A stretch of DNA of 5,650 bases from Alphaproteobacteria bacterium. Lineage in GTDB: Bacteria; Pseudomonadota; Alphaproteobacteria; Rhodobacterales; Rhodobacteraceae. This document shows, in pieces, positions 1-5,650 of the stretch. Both the position numbers and the translations under genes were made by a program. The notes under the pieces are model-generated. The model searched no databases and had not been told where the DNA came from. It saw nothing but the letters and a program-made list of their open reading frames with translations. The stretch is from NCBI GenBank assembly GCA_030830465.1, contig JAURMY010000167.1, positions 1 to 5,650 on the forward strand. Reading direction: 5' to 3'. Each line of letters starts with the position of its first letter. Position 1 is the first letter of the stretch.

Positions 1-29
1 CAGGATATTTCCGGCCAAAAGAAGGGCGG

Positions 30-356
30 TCAGCCCAGCAGGTATTGCGTGGCGTAGAGGGTGGTCAGACCGCCCAGAACCGCCCCGATCACGCTTTTGC
101 GCCAGATGCCGATGGCAAAGGCGGCAAGGGCCGCGATCAGGCGGGCGGGATCGGTATGGCCGCCGGTCGCGGCGGGCCACATGACAAGCGGCGCGATCAG
201 GCCGGGCATTACCGCGACGGCGGTGTAACGCAGGTGGCGCAGGACCCATTCCGGCAGGTCGCGCCCGCCGATCAGGCCGAGAAAGGACAGGCGGATCAGG
301 TAGGTGCCGACGCCAAGGCCGACAATGACGATCCAGAGGGTGGTTTTGTCGATCAT
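30..356 (-). CDS. azlD: AzlD family branched-chain amino acid exporter small subunit
   Basis: This is a 108-residue, very hydrophobic protein, the usual size of AzlD. AzlD pairs with AzlC in the inner membrane to export branched-chain amino acids and their analogues (family knowledge from AzlCD/BrnFE). Hydrophobic stretches lie near residues 5-27, 41-61, 70-84 and 88-106, giving about four helices. The family-like segments are TYLIRLSFL (18-26) and RYTAVAVMPGLIAP (43-56). I start it at the ATG at 356-354. An upstream in-frame ATG at 452 would add 32 polar, arginine-rich residues lying inside azlC, which does not fit the family. The chosen ATG overlaps the azlC stop as ATGA, so translation is probably coupled. 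No strong Shine-Dalgarno sequence is visible before it. The stop is TGA at 32-30. The 29 bases beyond it hold nothing I can identify. The exact substrate cannot be told from sequence. Confidence 0.9.
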   Translation of the reverse strand: MIDKTTLWIVIVGLGVGTYLIRLSFLGLIGGRDLPEWVLRHLRYTAVAVMPGLIAPLVMWPAATGGHTDPARLIAALAAFAIGIWRKSVIGAVLGGLTTLYATQYLLG

Positions 357-1066
357 GGCTTTGCCCGTTTCTTGATCTGACGTTCGACCTCGGCCCCGGC
401 TGTCATGGCCAGGATGGCGGCAAATATAAGCCCAAGGCTGTAGGGCACCCAAGCCAGCGCCAGCGTGGCCACAACGGAAACCACCGCCGCGATAAAATGC
501 GGCAGGCTGCGCATCATTGGCGCGGTGAGCGCGATGAAACAGATCGGAATGGCAAAGTCGAGGGACAGTTCCGGGGGAATGGCGCGGCCAACCAGCGCCC
601 CGATCAGCGAAAACAGGTACCAGAGCGGCACAATCGGGGTGAGACAGCCGAAATAATAGGCGATCTTCTGGCTTTGTGTCATGCCGGGCCGTTCTTCAAA
701 GGCCTTGAAGGCGACGGCGAAAGCCTGATCAACCATGAAATAGGCCATCAGGGCGCGCAACCAGAACGGGGTTTTGCCAAGATGCGGCACCAGGGCCGCG
801 GAATACATCGCCATCCGCAGATTGACCGCCAGCGCGGTCAAGAGGACGATAAATGTCGGGGCGTGGTCCAGCATCAGCGATACCGCGGTGAACTGGGCGG
901 CACCGGCCACCACCAGAAAAGACATGCTCATCGCTTCCAGCAGGTTCAGACCGGCATCGATTGAAACCACGCCAAACAGCAGGGCGAAGGGTACCACGAT
1001 CAGAATAAACGGGCTGCCGTCGCGAAAACCGGCCCAGTAGACGGATTTGGGGTTGGTGCTTGGCAT
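353..1066 (-). CDS. azlC: AzlC family branched-chain amino acid exporter large subunit
   Basis: This is a 237-residue polytopic membrane protein of typical AzlC length. It is the large subunit of the AzlCD exporter, which uses ion or proton gradients to expel branched-chain amino acids (family knowledge). Hydrophobic segments fall near residues 18-37, 46-67, 71-95, 140-162, 168-186 and 190-222. The family-like signatures are GAAQFTA (55-61), NLRMAMYSA (82-90) and a short amphipathic region around YFMVDQAF (109-116). The C-terminal tail is short and basic (KKRAKP), consistent with a cytoplasmic end. The ATG at 1066-1064 is preceded on its strand by TCTAAGG, whose AAGG sits 7 bases from the start, a reasonable ribosome site. 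Its stop overlaps the azlD start by 4 bases. It is divergent from fdhD across 55 bases. No regulator gene (for example Lrp-like) is beside it in this window. Confidence 0.92.
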   Translation of the reverse strand: MPSTNPKSVYWAGFRDGSPFILIVVPFALLFGVVSIDAGLNLLEAMSMSFLVVAGAAQFTAVSLMLDHAPTFIVLLTALAVNLRMAMYSAALVPHLGKTPFWLRALMAYFMVDQAFAVAFKAFEERPGMTQSQKIAYYFGCLTPIVPLWYLFSLIGALVGRAIPPELSLDFAIPICFIALTAPMMRSLPHFIAAVVSVVATLALAWVPYSLGLIFAAILAMTAGAEVERQIKKRAKP

Positions 1067-1121
1067 GGTGAAACCTTAGATTGACGGGGTATCCCTAGGC
1101 CAGAATGCCGGAAAAGTTCAA
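1067..1121. promoter_or_regulatory. Divergent azlC / fdhD spacer, presumed promoter region
   Basis: Only 55 bases separate the azlC and fdhD start codons, so signals for both directions must lie here or reach into the coding ends. On the plus strand TTGACG (1081-1086) matches a -35 box, but no good -10 follows at 16-18 bases and the start site would fall onto the fdhD ribosome site. On the minus strand TTGAAC (1121-1116) is followed 18 bases later by a poor TAGGGA (1097-1092). A CCTAGG palindrome sits at 1094-1099. That this is the control region is inferred from geometry. The individual boxes are weak. Confidence 0.4.
1110..1116 (+). promoter_or_regulatory. Weak ribosome binding site supporting the TTG start of fdhD
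   Basis: GGAAAAG lies 5 bases before the TTG at 1122-1124. It is a partial match to the Shine-Dalgarno consensus. It matters because no ATG or GTG in the same frame is available near the expected N-terminus. The ATG at 1105 is out of frame. Confidence 0.45.
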
Positions 1122-2009
1122 TTGGTAAAACGTACTGACATATCGGAATATCTGATTGCCCCGGATCTGGCGCGACAAGGGCTGACCCGTTCGGTCGACG
1201 GGCGCGATCAGTTTGGTGCCCAGGTGTCCCTGTCCGTGGTCGAGGAGCGGCCTTTGACGATCTACCTCAATAGCCGCGAAATCGTCACGGCGATGACCAT
1301 CGGGGATTATCCTGAATATCTGGCGTTGGGGTTTTTACGCAATCAGCGGATGCTGACCGATGCCGACCGGGTGACGCGGGTGGACTATGACGCGGAACTG
1401 GAAACCGTGGTGGTGCGCACGCAAGTGGAAACCGACCATGAGGAAAAGCTGAAGAAAAAGACCCGCACATCGGGTTGTGCGGTCGGGACGGTTTTTGGCG
1501 ACATGATGGAGGGTCTGGAAGGGGTGCAATTGCCCCAGGTTCAGGTGCGCACCTCGTGGCTTTATGCGCTGGCGGCACGGATCAACACGACGCCCAGCCT
1601 TTATCTTGAGGCGGGTGCGATCCATGGCACGGTTCTGTGCCATCAAGACAAACCCCTTGTGTATATGGAAGACGTCGGGCGGCATAATGCGGTCGACAAG
1701 ATCGCCGGTTGGATGATGTCCGAGAAGGTGCCTGCGGCGGACAAGATCCTGTACACGACAGGGCGGCTGACCTCGGAAATGGTGATCAAGACGGCCTTGA
1801 TGGGCATACCGGTGCTGGCGTCGCGGTCAGGCTTTACCGCCTGGGGCGTGGATATTGCCCGGCAGGTCGGGTTGACGCTGGTGGGGCGCATGCGGGGACG
1901 GCGGTTCGTTTGCCTTGCGGGGGAAGCGCGGCTGATCCGCGATGCCGACCCGGCGCTTGTGGCCGAGGAAGGGCGCAAGTCGGGCCGCAAGGGCGGTGAT
2001 GATGACTGA
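1122..2009 (+). CDS. fdhD: Formate dehydrogenase accessory sulfurtransferase FdhD
   Basis: The 295-residue protein matches FdhD throughout. In the cytoplasm FdhD takes sulfur from a cysteine desulfurase (IscS in E. coli) and delivers it to the bis-MGD cofactor, which activates formate dehydrogenase (known for E. coli). Visible landmarks are VEERPLTIYLN (40-50), PEYLALGFLRN (64-74), the loop TSGCAVGTVFG (116-126), AGAIHGTVLC (164-173), MEDVGRHNAVDK (182-193) and TTGRLTSEMVIKTA (212-225). The loop has one cysteine, Cys119; the second cysteine of the E. coli CxxC is replaced by Gly122. The C-terminal tail (about 282-295) is charged and probably disordered. I use the TTG start because the family region begins well before the first usable in-frame ATG (near 1291). 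It is the first gene of an operon with mobA, mobB and moeA, and its end overlaps mobA. No formate dehydrogenase subunit gene is in the window. Confidence 0.95.
   Translation: MVKRTDISEYLIAPDLARQGLTRSVDGRDQFGAQVSLSVVEERPLTIYLNSREIVTAMTIGDYPEYLALGFLRNQRMLTDADRVTRVDYDAELETVVVRTQVETDHEEKLKKKTRTSGCAVGTVFGDMMEGLEGVQLPQVQVRTSWLYALAARINTTPSLYLEAGAIHGTVLCHQDKPLVYMEDVGRHNAVDKIAGWMMSEKVPAADKILYTTGRLTSEMVIKTALMGIPVLASRSGFTAWGVDIARQVGLTLVGRMRGRRFVCLAGEARLIRDADPALVAEEGRKSGRKGGDDD
1989..1993 (+). promoter_or_regulatory. Ribosome binding site for mobA inside the end of fdhD
   Basis: AAGGG lies 5 bases before the ATG at 1999 and 8 bases before the ATG at 2002, within the last fdhD codons. It serves either of the two tandem start codons, and its position allows coupled translation from fdhD into mobA. 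The better spacing slightly favours the second ATG. Confidence 0.5.
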
Positions 2010-2619
2010 ACCGTTGGGTGTTATTCTGGCGGGCGGGCAATCCAGCCGGATGGGGGGCGGTGACAAATGCCTTTTGCCGCTGGGACAGGGAACCCTGTTG
2101 TCGCACGTCATTGAACGGCTGAGGCCGCAAGTCGGTGGCATGGCGCTGAACGCGAACGGCGATCCCGCGCGGTTTTCCGACTTTGGACTGCCGGTGGTTG
2201 GCGACACGATTGCCGGGTTTGCCGGGCCATTGGCCGGGGTATTGGCCGGGTTGGATTGGGCAGCGGCGCGAGGGGCGACGCAGGTCGTCACGGTGGCGGC
2301 GGATACGCCGTTTTTTCCCGCCGATCTGGTTTCCTGTTTGCAGGCTGGTACCGGTGCGTCGGGATTGGCCATGGCGGCCACGCCGGACCCTGCGCGCGGC
2401 CTGTCACGCCATCCGACATTCGCGCTGTGGCCGGTATCGCTGCGCGATGATCTGCGGGCGGCTTTGAGCGGCGGTTTGCGAAAAGTGGTTCTGTGGACTG
2501 ACCGGCACGGCTGTGCCACGGTTCCGTTTCCGGTTGCTGCATTTGATCCCTTCTTTAACGTCAACACACCGGATGATATGGCCCGCGCCAGGGACATTCT
2601 GGCCGGAGCAGGGGCATGA
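2002..2619 (+). CDS. mobA: Molybdenum cofactor guanylyltransferase MobA
   Basis: The 205-residue protein is of normal MobA size. MobA transfers GMP from GTP to Mo-molybdopterin, giving the molybdopterin guanine dinucleotide used by DMSO reductase-family enzymes such as formate dehydrogenase (family knowledge). The N-terminal nucleotide-binding signature LAGGQSSRMGGGDK spans residues 9-22. NANGD (50-54) and the GPLAGVLAGL segment (75-84) follow. AADTPFF (99-105) carries the aspartate expected to bind magnesium, and FFNVNTPDD (184-192) is the conserved C-terminal motif. The start is ambiguous because two ATG codons stand in tandem (1999 and 2002). The second gives MTEPLG and better spacing from AAGGG; the first would add one methionine. 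A longer in-frame form from 1942 would add a basic tail inside fdhD and is unlikely. The gene overlaps fdhD by 8 bases and mobB by ATGA. Confidence 0.95.
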   Translation: MTEPLGVILAGGQSSRMGGGDKCLLPLGQGTLLSHVIERLRPQVGGMALNANGDPARFSDFGLPVVGDTIAGFAGPLAGVLAGLDWAAARGATQVVTVAADTPFFPADLVSCLQAGTGASGLAMAATPDPARGLSRHPTFALWPVSLRDDLRAALSGGLRKVVLWTDRHGCATVPFPVAAFDPFFNVNTPDDMARARDILAGAGA

Positions 2620-3113
2620 AGATTTTCGGTGTGGTCGGCTGGAAGAACAACGGCAAGACCGGCCTGATGGAGCGTCTGGTGGCCGAGATCACGGCCCGAG
2701 GTTTGACCGTTTCGACGATCAAACACGCCCACCACGCCTTTGACATTGACCATCCGGGCAAGGACAGCTTTCGCCACCGGGCGGCGGGGGCGACCGAGGT
2801 GATGCTGGCCTCGCGTTACCGCTGGGCCCTGATGCGCGAGGTCGGGCATGAAACCGAACCGCCGCTGGCCGAAATGCTGACCCGTCTGTCGCCGGTCGAT
2901 CTGGTGCTGATCGAAGGCTACAAGCGCGACAGCCATGCCAAGATCGAGGCGCATCGCAGCGAAACCGGCCAGCCGTTGATTGCGCTTGACGATCCGACGG
3001 TGGTGGCGATTGCCAGCAATGTGGCGCTGAACGGGGTTGCCCAGCCGGTCTTCGGGTTGGATGATACGGCTGCTATTGCCGACTTTATCCTTGCGCATGT
3101 AGGTTTGGCCTGA
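2616..3113 (+). CDS. mobB: Molybdopterin-guanine dinucleotide biosynthesis protein MobB
   Basis: The 165-residue P-loop protein has the length and order of motifs of MobB. The Walker A loop is GWKNNGKT (8-15). Next come STIKHAHHAFDID (33-45) and HPGKDSFRHRAAGA (46-59), typical of the family, and then VLIEGYK (97-103) as the second nucleotide-site motif. MobB binds GTP, has weak GTPase activity and interacts with MobA. In E. coli it improves MGD synthesis but is not essential (known). The ATG at 2616 shares ATGA with the mobA stop, and the TGA at the end shares its A with the moeA start. This places MobB strictly between its partner MobA and the molybdenum insertase. Here mobA and mobB are separate genes rather than the fused form seen in some bacteria. 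No missing key residue was noticed. Confidence 0.94.
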   Translation: MKIFGVVGWKNNGKTGLMERLVAEITARGLTVSTIKHAHHAFDIDHPGKDSFRHRAAGATEVMLASRYRWALMREVGHETEPPLAEMLTRLSPVDLVLIEGYKRDSHAKIEAHRSETGQPLIALDDPTVVAIASNVALNGVAQPVFGLDDTAAIADFILAHVGLA

Positions 3114-4369
3114 TGGAGGCACCAAAGCTCAGCAATGATTGTTTTGCCCTGCCGCCGGGTGTGGACTGGACCCCGGTGGATCAGGCGCTGGCCTTGCTGC
3201 GCGACAGGTTGACTGCGGTGGCCGGGGTGGAAACTCTGTTGGTGGATCAGGCTGACGGGCGGATCCTGGCGGCACCGGTCACGGCCTGCCGGGCGCATCC
3301 GCCGACCGCCAATTCCGCCGTGGACGGGTACGGGTTTGCCCATGCCGCGCTGGGCGAGGGCAGTCAGACGCTGCCGCTTCTTGCGGGACGCTCGGCCGCC
3401 GGTGCGGGTTTTGACGGCGAGGTTCCTTTCGGCCACGCGCTGCGCATTCTGACAGGGGCGCCGCTGCCAAGGGGCGTGGACACGGTGGTTCTGCAAGAGG
3501 ATGTGACCGCGAACGAAACGGCGATTGCCCTGCGGGGCGGCCTGAAAAAAGGCGCGAACACCCGCAAAGCCGGCGAGGACGTAACCGCCAGCGCACAGAT
3601 ATTTGCAGCCGGTCACCTGCTGGGACCGCAGGACATCGCCCTGATGACGGCTGTTGGGGTGGCAGAGATTTCAGTGTTCAAACCCCTGCGCGTCGGGGTT
3701 CTGTCTACGGGGGACGAGTTGCGCGCCGCCGGACAACCGGCGGGCGCGGCACAGATCTTTGACGCGAACCGGCCGATGTTGCTGGCCCTGTTGCGGCGCT
3801 GGGGGCTGGTGGCGGTTGATCTTGGCCATGTTCGGGACGACCGCGACGCCTTGCGCGACCGGCTGAATCTGGCGGTTGATATCACCGACGCGATTCTGAC
3901 ATCCGGCGGCGCCTCGGCGGGGGATGAGGATCACGTTTCCGCCCTTTTGACGGCGGAAGGCAGTCTTTATTCTTGGCGGATCGCGATGAAACCGGGCCGT
4001 CCGCTGGCGTTGGCGCAATGGCGCAATGTGCCGGTGTTTGGTTTACCCGGCAATCCGGTTGCGGCCTTTGTCTGCGCCTTGGTCTTTTGCAGGCCCGCCT
4101 TAAGGCGGCTGGGCGGCGGCGACTGGTCGGACCCTGCGGGTTATGCCTTGCCCGCTGCGTTCAGCAAGACCAAAAAGGCGGGACGGCGCGAATATCTGCG
4201 GGCCCGGGTAACCGGCGACGGCCGGGTAGAAGTGTTCCATTCAGAAGGATCAGGGCGCATTTCCGGCCTCAGCTGGGCAGAAGGGCTGGTTGTGCTTGGC
4301 GATGCGGCCCAAACCGTCAGCCCGGGCGATACGGTGATGTATTATCCCTATTCCAGCTTTGGATTCTGA
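3113..4369 (+). CDS. moeA: Molybdopterin molybdenumtransferase MoeA
   Basis: The 418-residue protein is close to E. coli MoeA in length (about 411). MoeA inserts molybdate into adenylylated molybdopterin, producing the molybdenum cofactor that MobA then modifies (family knowledge). Visible motifs, in order, are ANSAVDGYGFA (66-76), TGAPLPRGVDTVV (114-126), STGDEL (198-203), FDANRPML (217-224), TSGGASAGDEDHV (263-275) with the acidic active-site residues, MKPGRPLA (292-299) and LPGNPVAAFV (311-320). The cofactor-binding MoCF domain covers roughly 190-330 and the small C-terminal domain about 340-415. All expected parts are present, so the gene looks intact. The ATG forms TGATG with the mobB stop, a one-base overlap, and only a weak TAGG precedes it, so reinitiation from mobB is likely. 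It ends the operon, and an AT-rich spacer with hairpins follows. Confidence 0.96.
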   Translation: MEAPKLSNDCFALPPGVDWTPVDQALALLRDRLTAVAGVETLLVDQADGRILAAPVTACRAHPPTANSAVDGYGFAHAALGEGSQTLPLLAGRSAAGAGFDGEVPFGHALRILTGAPLPRGVDTVVLQEDVTANETAIALRGGLKKGANTRKAGEDVTASAQIFAAGHLLGPQDIALMTAVGVAEISVFKPLRVGVLSTGDELRAAGQPAGAAQIFDANRPMLLALLRRWGLVAVDLGHVRDDRDALRDRLNLAVDITDAILTSGGASAGDEDHVSALLTAEGSLYSWRIAMKPGRPLALAQWRNVPVFGLPGNPVAAFVCALVFCRPALRRLGGGDWSDPAGYALPAAFSKTKKAGRREYLRARVTGDGRVEVFHSEGSGRISGLSWAEGLVVLGDAAQTVSPGDTVMYYPYSSFGF

Positions 4370-4418
4370 GACTTAAACCGAATTGCGTTTTACCTGGCGC
4401 AAATTGCATCACCTGACA

Positions 4419-4459
4419 GCTTGAAATCTTTGATTTCAGGCAGCGTTTGGGGATTCAAG
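4419..4459. terminator. Inverted repeats between convergent moeA and membrane protein genes
   Basis: The 106-base spacer at 4370-4475 is AT-rich compared with its flanks. A hairpin of 10 pairs with one G-T wobble is formed by GCTTGAAATC (4419-4428) and GATTTCAGGC (4432-4441) around a TTT loop. The same left arm can instead pair with GATTCAAG (4452-4459) with one bulged A, and that alternative is followed by TTT. A weaker inverted repeat, TTGCG (4383-4387) with CGCAA (4398-4402), lies upstream. No long T run follows any of these, so an intrinsic terminator is plausible from position and pairing but not certain. Because the flanking genes converge, it could act in either direction. Confidence 0.45.
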
Positions 4460-4475
4460 TTTAGCGCAGTTCGCC

Positions 4476-5510
4476 CTAGTCAAATGTCCCGGCGGCCTTG
4501 CCCAGCAACATGAATGCCCGCGCCGTGCGGGTTTCACCCATATCGGTCAGTTCGGAATCGGTGGCGTTGGCCTCAAATCCGGTCAGCACATTGTCAAACT
4601 GGCGCAAGAAATGGTGCGCCGCGTCGCGGAACACCGGGTCCTGCTTCATCCGTCCGCCCACCAGCGCCAGACAGGACCGGTCCCGGATCCCGCCAAGGCC
4701 CGCGATCACCGGCCCGCGTTCACCCTTGGCGAATTTGCGCCAGCTTTCGGCCCTTGGCCGGTCGGGGCGCAGATCGTCCATATAAATGCCATCCTGTGAC
4801 ATCAGGGTCAGAACATCCTGCGACGCGCGGATCATTTTGGCGACATCCCGATCCTGCAAGGCACGGCGCAGGGTGCGAAAGCCCTCGGCGTCGTCCTCGT
4901 TTTCCGGGAAGTTCATCGCGCCGATGAATTCGGCGATGGAAATCGGCTCTTTCGGCGCGGTCGGCTTGGTGTCCAGCGCCAGCGAAGATTGTCCCTCGAC
5001 CGGATCGGGCAGTTTTTTGGCCAAGGCGGCCTTGGCGGTGGAGGGTCTGGTGTCACCGGCGTCGCGCCGCGAGGCGAAGGTCGCGATGGCGGACTGGGTC
5101 TGGCGCTGGGCGGCGGCAATTTCGCCCAGTTGCTTTTCCAGTGACGGCTTGATGGTTTGCCCGGCGTTCTGCGCCTGAATGACATAGGCGTGGCGCATCG
5201 CGTCGATCGATGCCTGCAGGCGGCGGGCCTCTTCGCGCATGACTTTGGAGGTTTTCGCCCCCGCGCTGGCCACCCAGATCAACCCGATCGGTAACAGGAT
5301 CGACACCATCGTCATCACGAAAGTCAGCGGGTTGAACCCCGGCGTGCCTTCTTTGGAGGATATCCCGATAAAGTACCAGAACCCGGCGACAACCAGAACC
5401 CACATCAGGCTGAGGATCGCGGCGACGATATCGGCGATTTCCACACGCGACCGGACCTGACGGCCATAAATGCCGAGATCAAGCGGTGTGTCCGGTTTGC
5501 CAGAGTCCAT
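4476..5510 (-). CDS. Uncharacterised two-helix inner-membrane protein next to greA
   Basis: I cannot assign a function to this 344-residue protein. A short polar N-terminus leads to two hydrophobic helices (about 27-50 and 62-84) joined by a short glycine-rich loop, giving an N-in, C-in hairpin in the inner membrane. Residues about 88-146 are rich in A, Q, E, K and R with spacing that suggests a coiled coil. A low-complexity linker rich in proline, lysine and alanine (148-190) follows. The C-terminal part (191-344) looks folded, with the segment RTARAFMLLGKAAGTFD at the end. I recall similar conserved hypothetical proteins from Rhodobacteraceae, but this is memory, not a search. The ATG at 5510 has AGGA 10 bases upstream on its strand. 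It lies 29 bases after greA on the same strand, so the two are probably co-transcribed. The stop is TAG. The architecture would suit a membrane-anchored scaffold, but that is a guess. Confidence 0.82.
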   Translation of the reverse strand: MDSGKPDTPLDLGIYGRQVRSRVEIADIVAAILSLMWVLVVAGFWYFIGISSKEGTPGFNPLTFVMTMVSILLPIGLIWVASAGAKTSKVMREEARRLQASIDAMRHAYVIQAQNAGQTIKPSLEKQLGEIAAAQRQTQSAIATFASRRDAGDTRPSTAKAALAKKLPDPVEGQSSLALDTKPTAPKEPISIAEFIGAMNFPENEDDAEGFRTLRRALQDRDVAKMIRASQDVLTLMSQDGIYMDDLRPDRPRAESWRKFAKGERGPVIAGLGGIRDRSCLALVGGRMKQDPVFRDAAHHFLRQFDNVLTGFEANATDSELTDMGETRTARAFMLLGKAAGTFD

Positions 5511-5539
5511 CGGATCGCGGTCCTGTCACCAATCGAGGT

Positions 5540-5650
5540 TCAGATAAATTTCACACTCAGAATTTCATAACTTTTGGTGCCGCCCGGCGTGACGACATCA
5601 ACACTGTCACCTTCCTCTTTGCCGATCAAGGCCCGCGCGATGGGCGAGCG
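5540..5650 (-). CDS. greA: Transcription elongation factor GreA, C-terminal end (partial)
   Basis: The last 36 codons of a minus-strand gene enter from the right edge; the start is outside the window. The translation begins [20 protein letters not shown] and continues with [16 protein letters not shown] before TGA at 5542-5540. [14 protein letters not shown] and the VxTPGG motif are hallmarks of the C-terminal FKBP-like domain of GreA. GreA binds in the RNA polymerase secondary channel and stimulates cleavage of backtracked transcripts (family knowledge). The catalytic N-terminal coiled coil is not visible here. GreB shares the domain, but the TPGG ending and the alphaproteobacterial context favour GreA. 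Only 29 bases follow before the membrane protein gene, with no hairpin seen, so read-through into that gene is likely. Confidence 0.93.
   Translation of the reverse strand, partial: RSPIARALIGKEEGDSVDVVTPGGTKSYEILSVKFI

Noticed and set aside
357..452. Longer azlD start at 452 adding 32 residues
   Set aside because: The extension is polar and arginine-rich, lies inside azlC and is unlike AzlD proteins. The ATGA overlap start at 356 fits the family.
1081..1109. Possible sigma-70 promoter with TTGACG as -35 for fdhD
   Set aside because: No acceptable -10 lies at proper spacing and the start site would collide with the ribosome site, so I list only the spacer as a likely control region and do not call a promoter.
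2229..2252. 12-base tandem repeat (ATTGGCCGGG occurring twice) in mobA
   Set aside because: It encodes the LAGVLAGL part of a conserved MobA segment, so protein conservation and GC-rich codons explain it.
1827..3125. A 432-codon open frame on the minus strand opposite the end of fdhD, mobA and mobB
   Set aside because: It lies fully antisense to three well-supported genes, is rich in arginine and proline with no recognisable domain, and is explained by GC-rich third positions of the true genes.
2918..3616. A 232-codon minus-strand open frame opposite mobB and moeA
   Set aside because: It is antisense to clear coding sequence, with arginine- and glutamine-rich low-complexity translation and no family motif. 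It is a shadow frame.
4012..4028. Short direct repeat GGCGCAAT occurring twice in tandem in moeA
   Set aside because: There are only two 8-base units, in an intact reading frame (LAQWRN). Chance or codon bias is sufficient.

Overview
The window looks like chromosomal DNA of a GC-rich alphaproteobacterium, most likely a Rhodobacterales (Roseobacter/Rhodobacter-type) genome. This rests on the GC-rich codon use, the family variants seen (an FdhD with a CAVGT loop, a greA followed by a small two-helix membrane protein) and general resemblance of the proteins. It is inference from reading, not from a database search. No mobile element, CRISPR array, tRNA or rRNA was seen, and coding density is very high.

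Layout: (1) 30-1066, minus strand: azlC-azlD, the two subunits of a branched-chain amino acid exporter, overlapping by ATGA. (2) 1067-1121: a 55-base divergent spacer. (3) 1122-4369, plus strand: four tightly packed genes, fdhD-mobA-mobB-moeA, with overlaps of about 8, 4 and 1 bases, which is a translationally coupled operon for late molybdenum cofactor synthesis. (4) 4370-4475: a convergent spacer with AT-rich inverted repeats, probably ending transcription from one or both sides. (5) 4476-5510, minus strand: an uncharacterised two-helix inner-membrane protein. (6) 5540-5650, minus strand: the 3' end of greA, which runs off the right edge and lies 29 bases upstream of the membrane protein gene.

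How the genes work together: MoeA inserts molybdate into (adenylylated) molybdopterin. MobA attaches GMP to make molybdopterin guanine dinucleotide, with MobB as a GTP-binding accessory. FdhD passes sulfur to the bis-MGD cofactor of formate dehydrogenase. The operon therefore covers metal insertion, nucleotide attachment and final sulfuration of a bis-MGD enzyme, although no molybdoenzyme structural gene is in view. azlCD has no evident functional link to this pathway. I see no clearly novel system. The least explained items are the membrane protein beside greA and the single-cysteine sulfur-transfer loop of FdhD.
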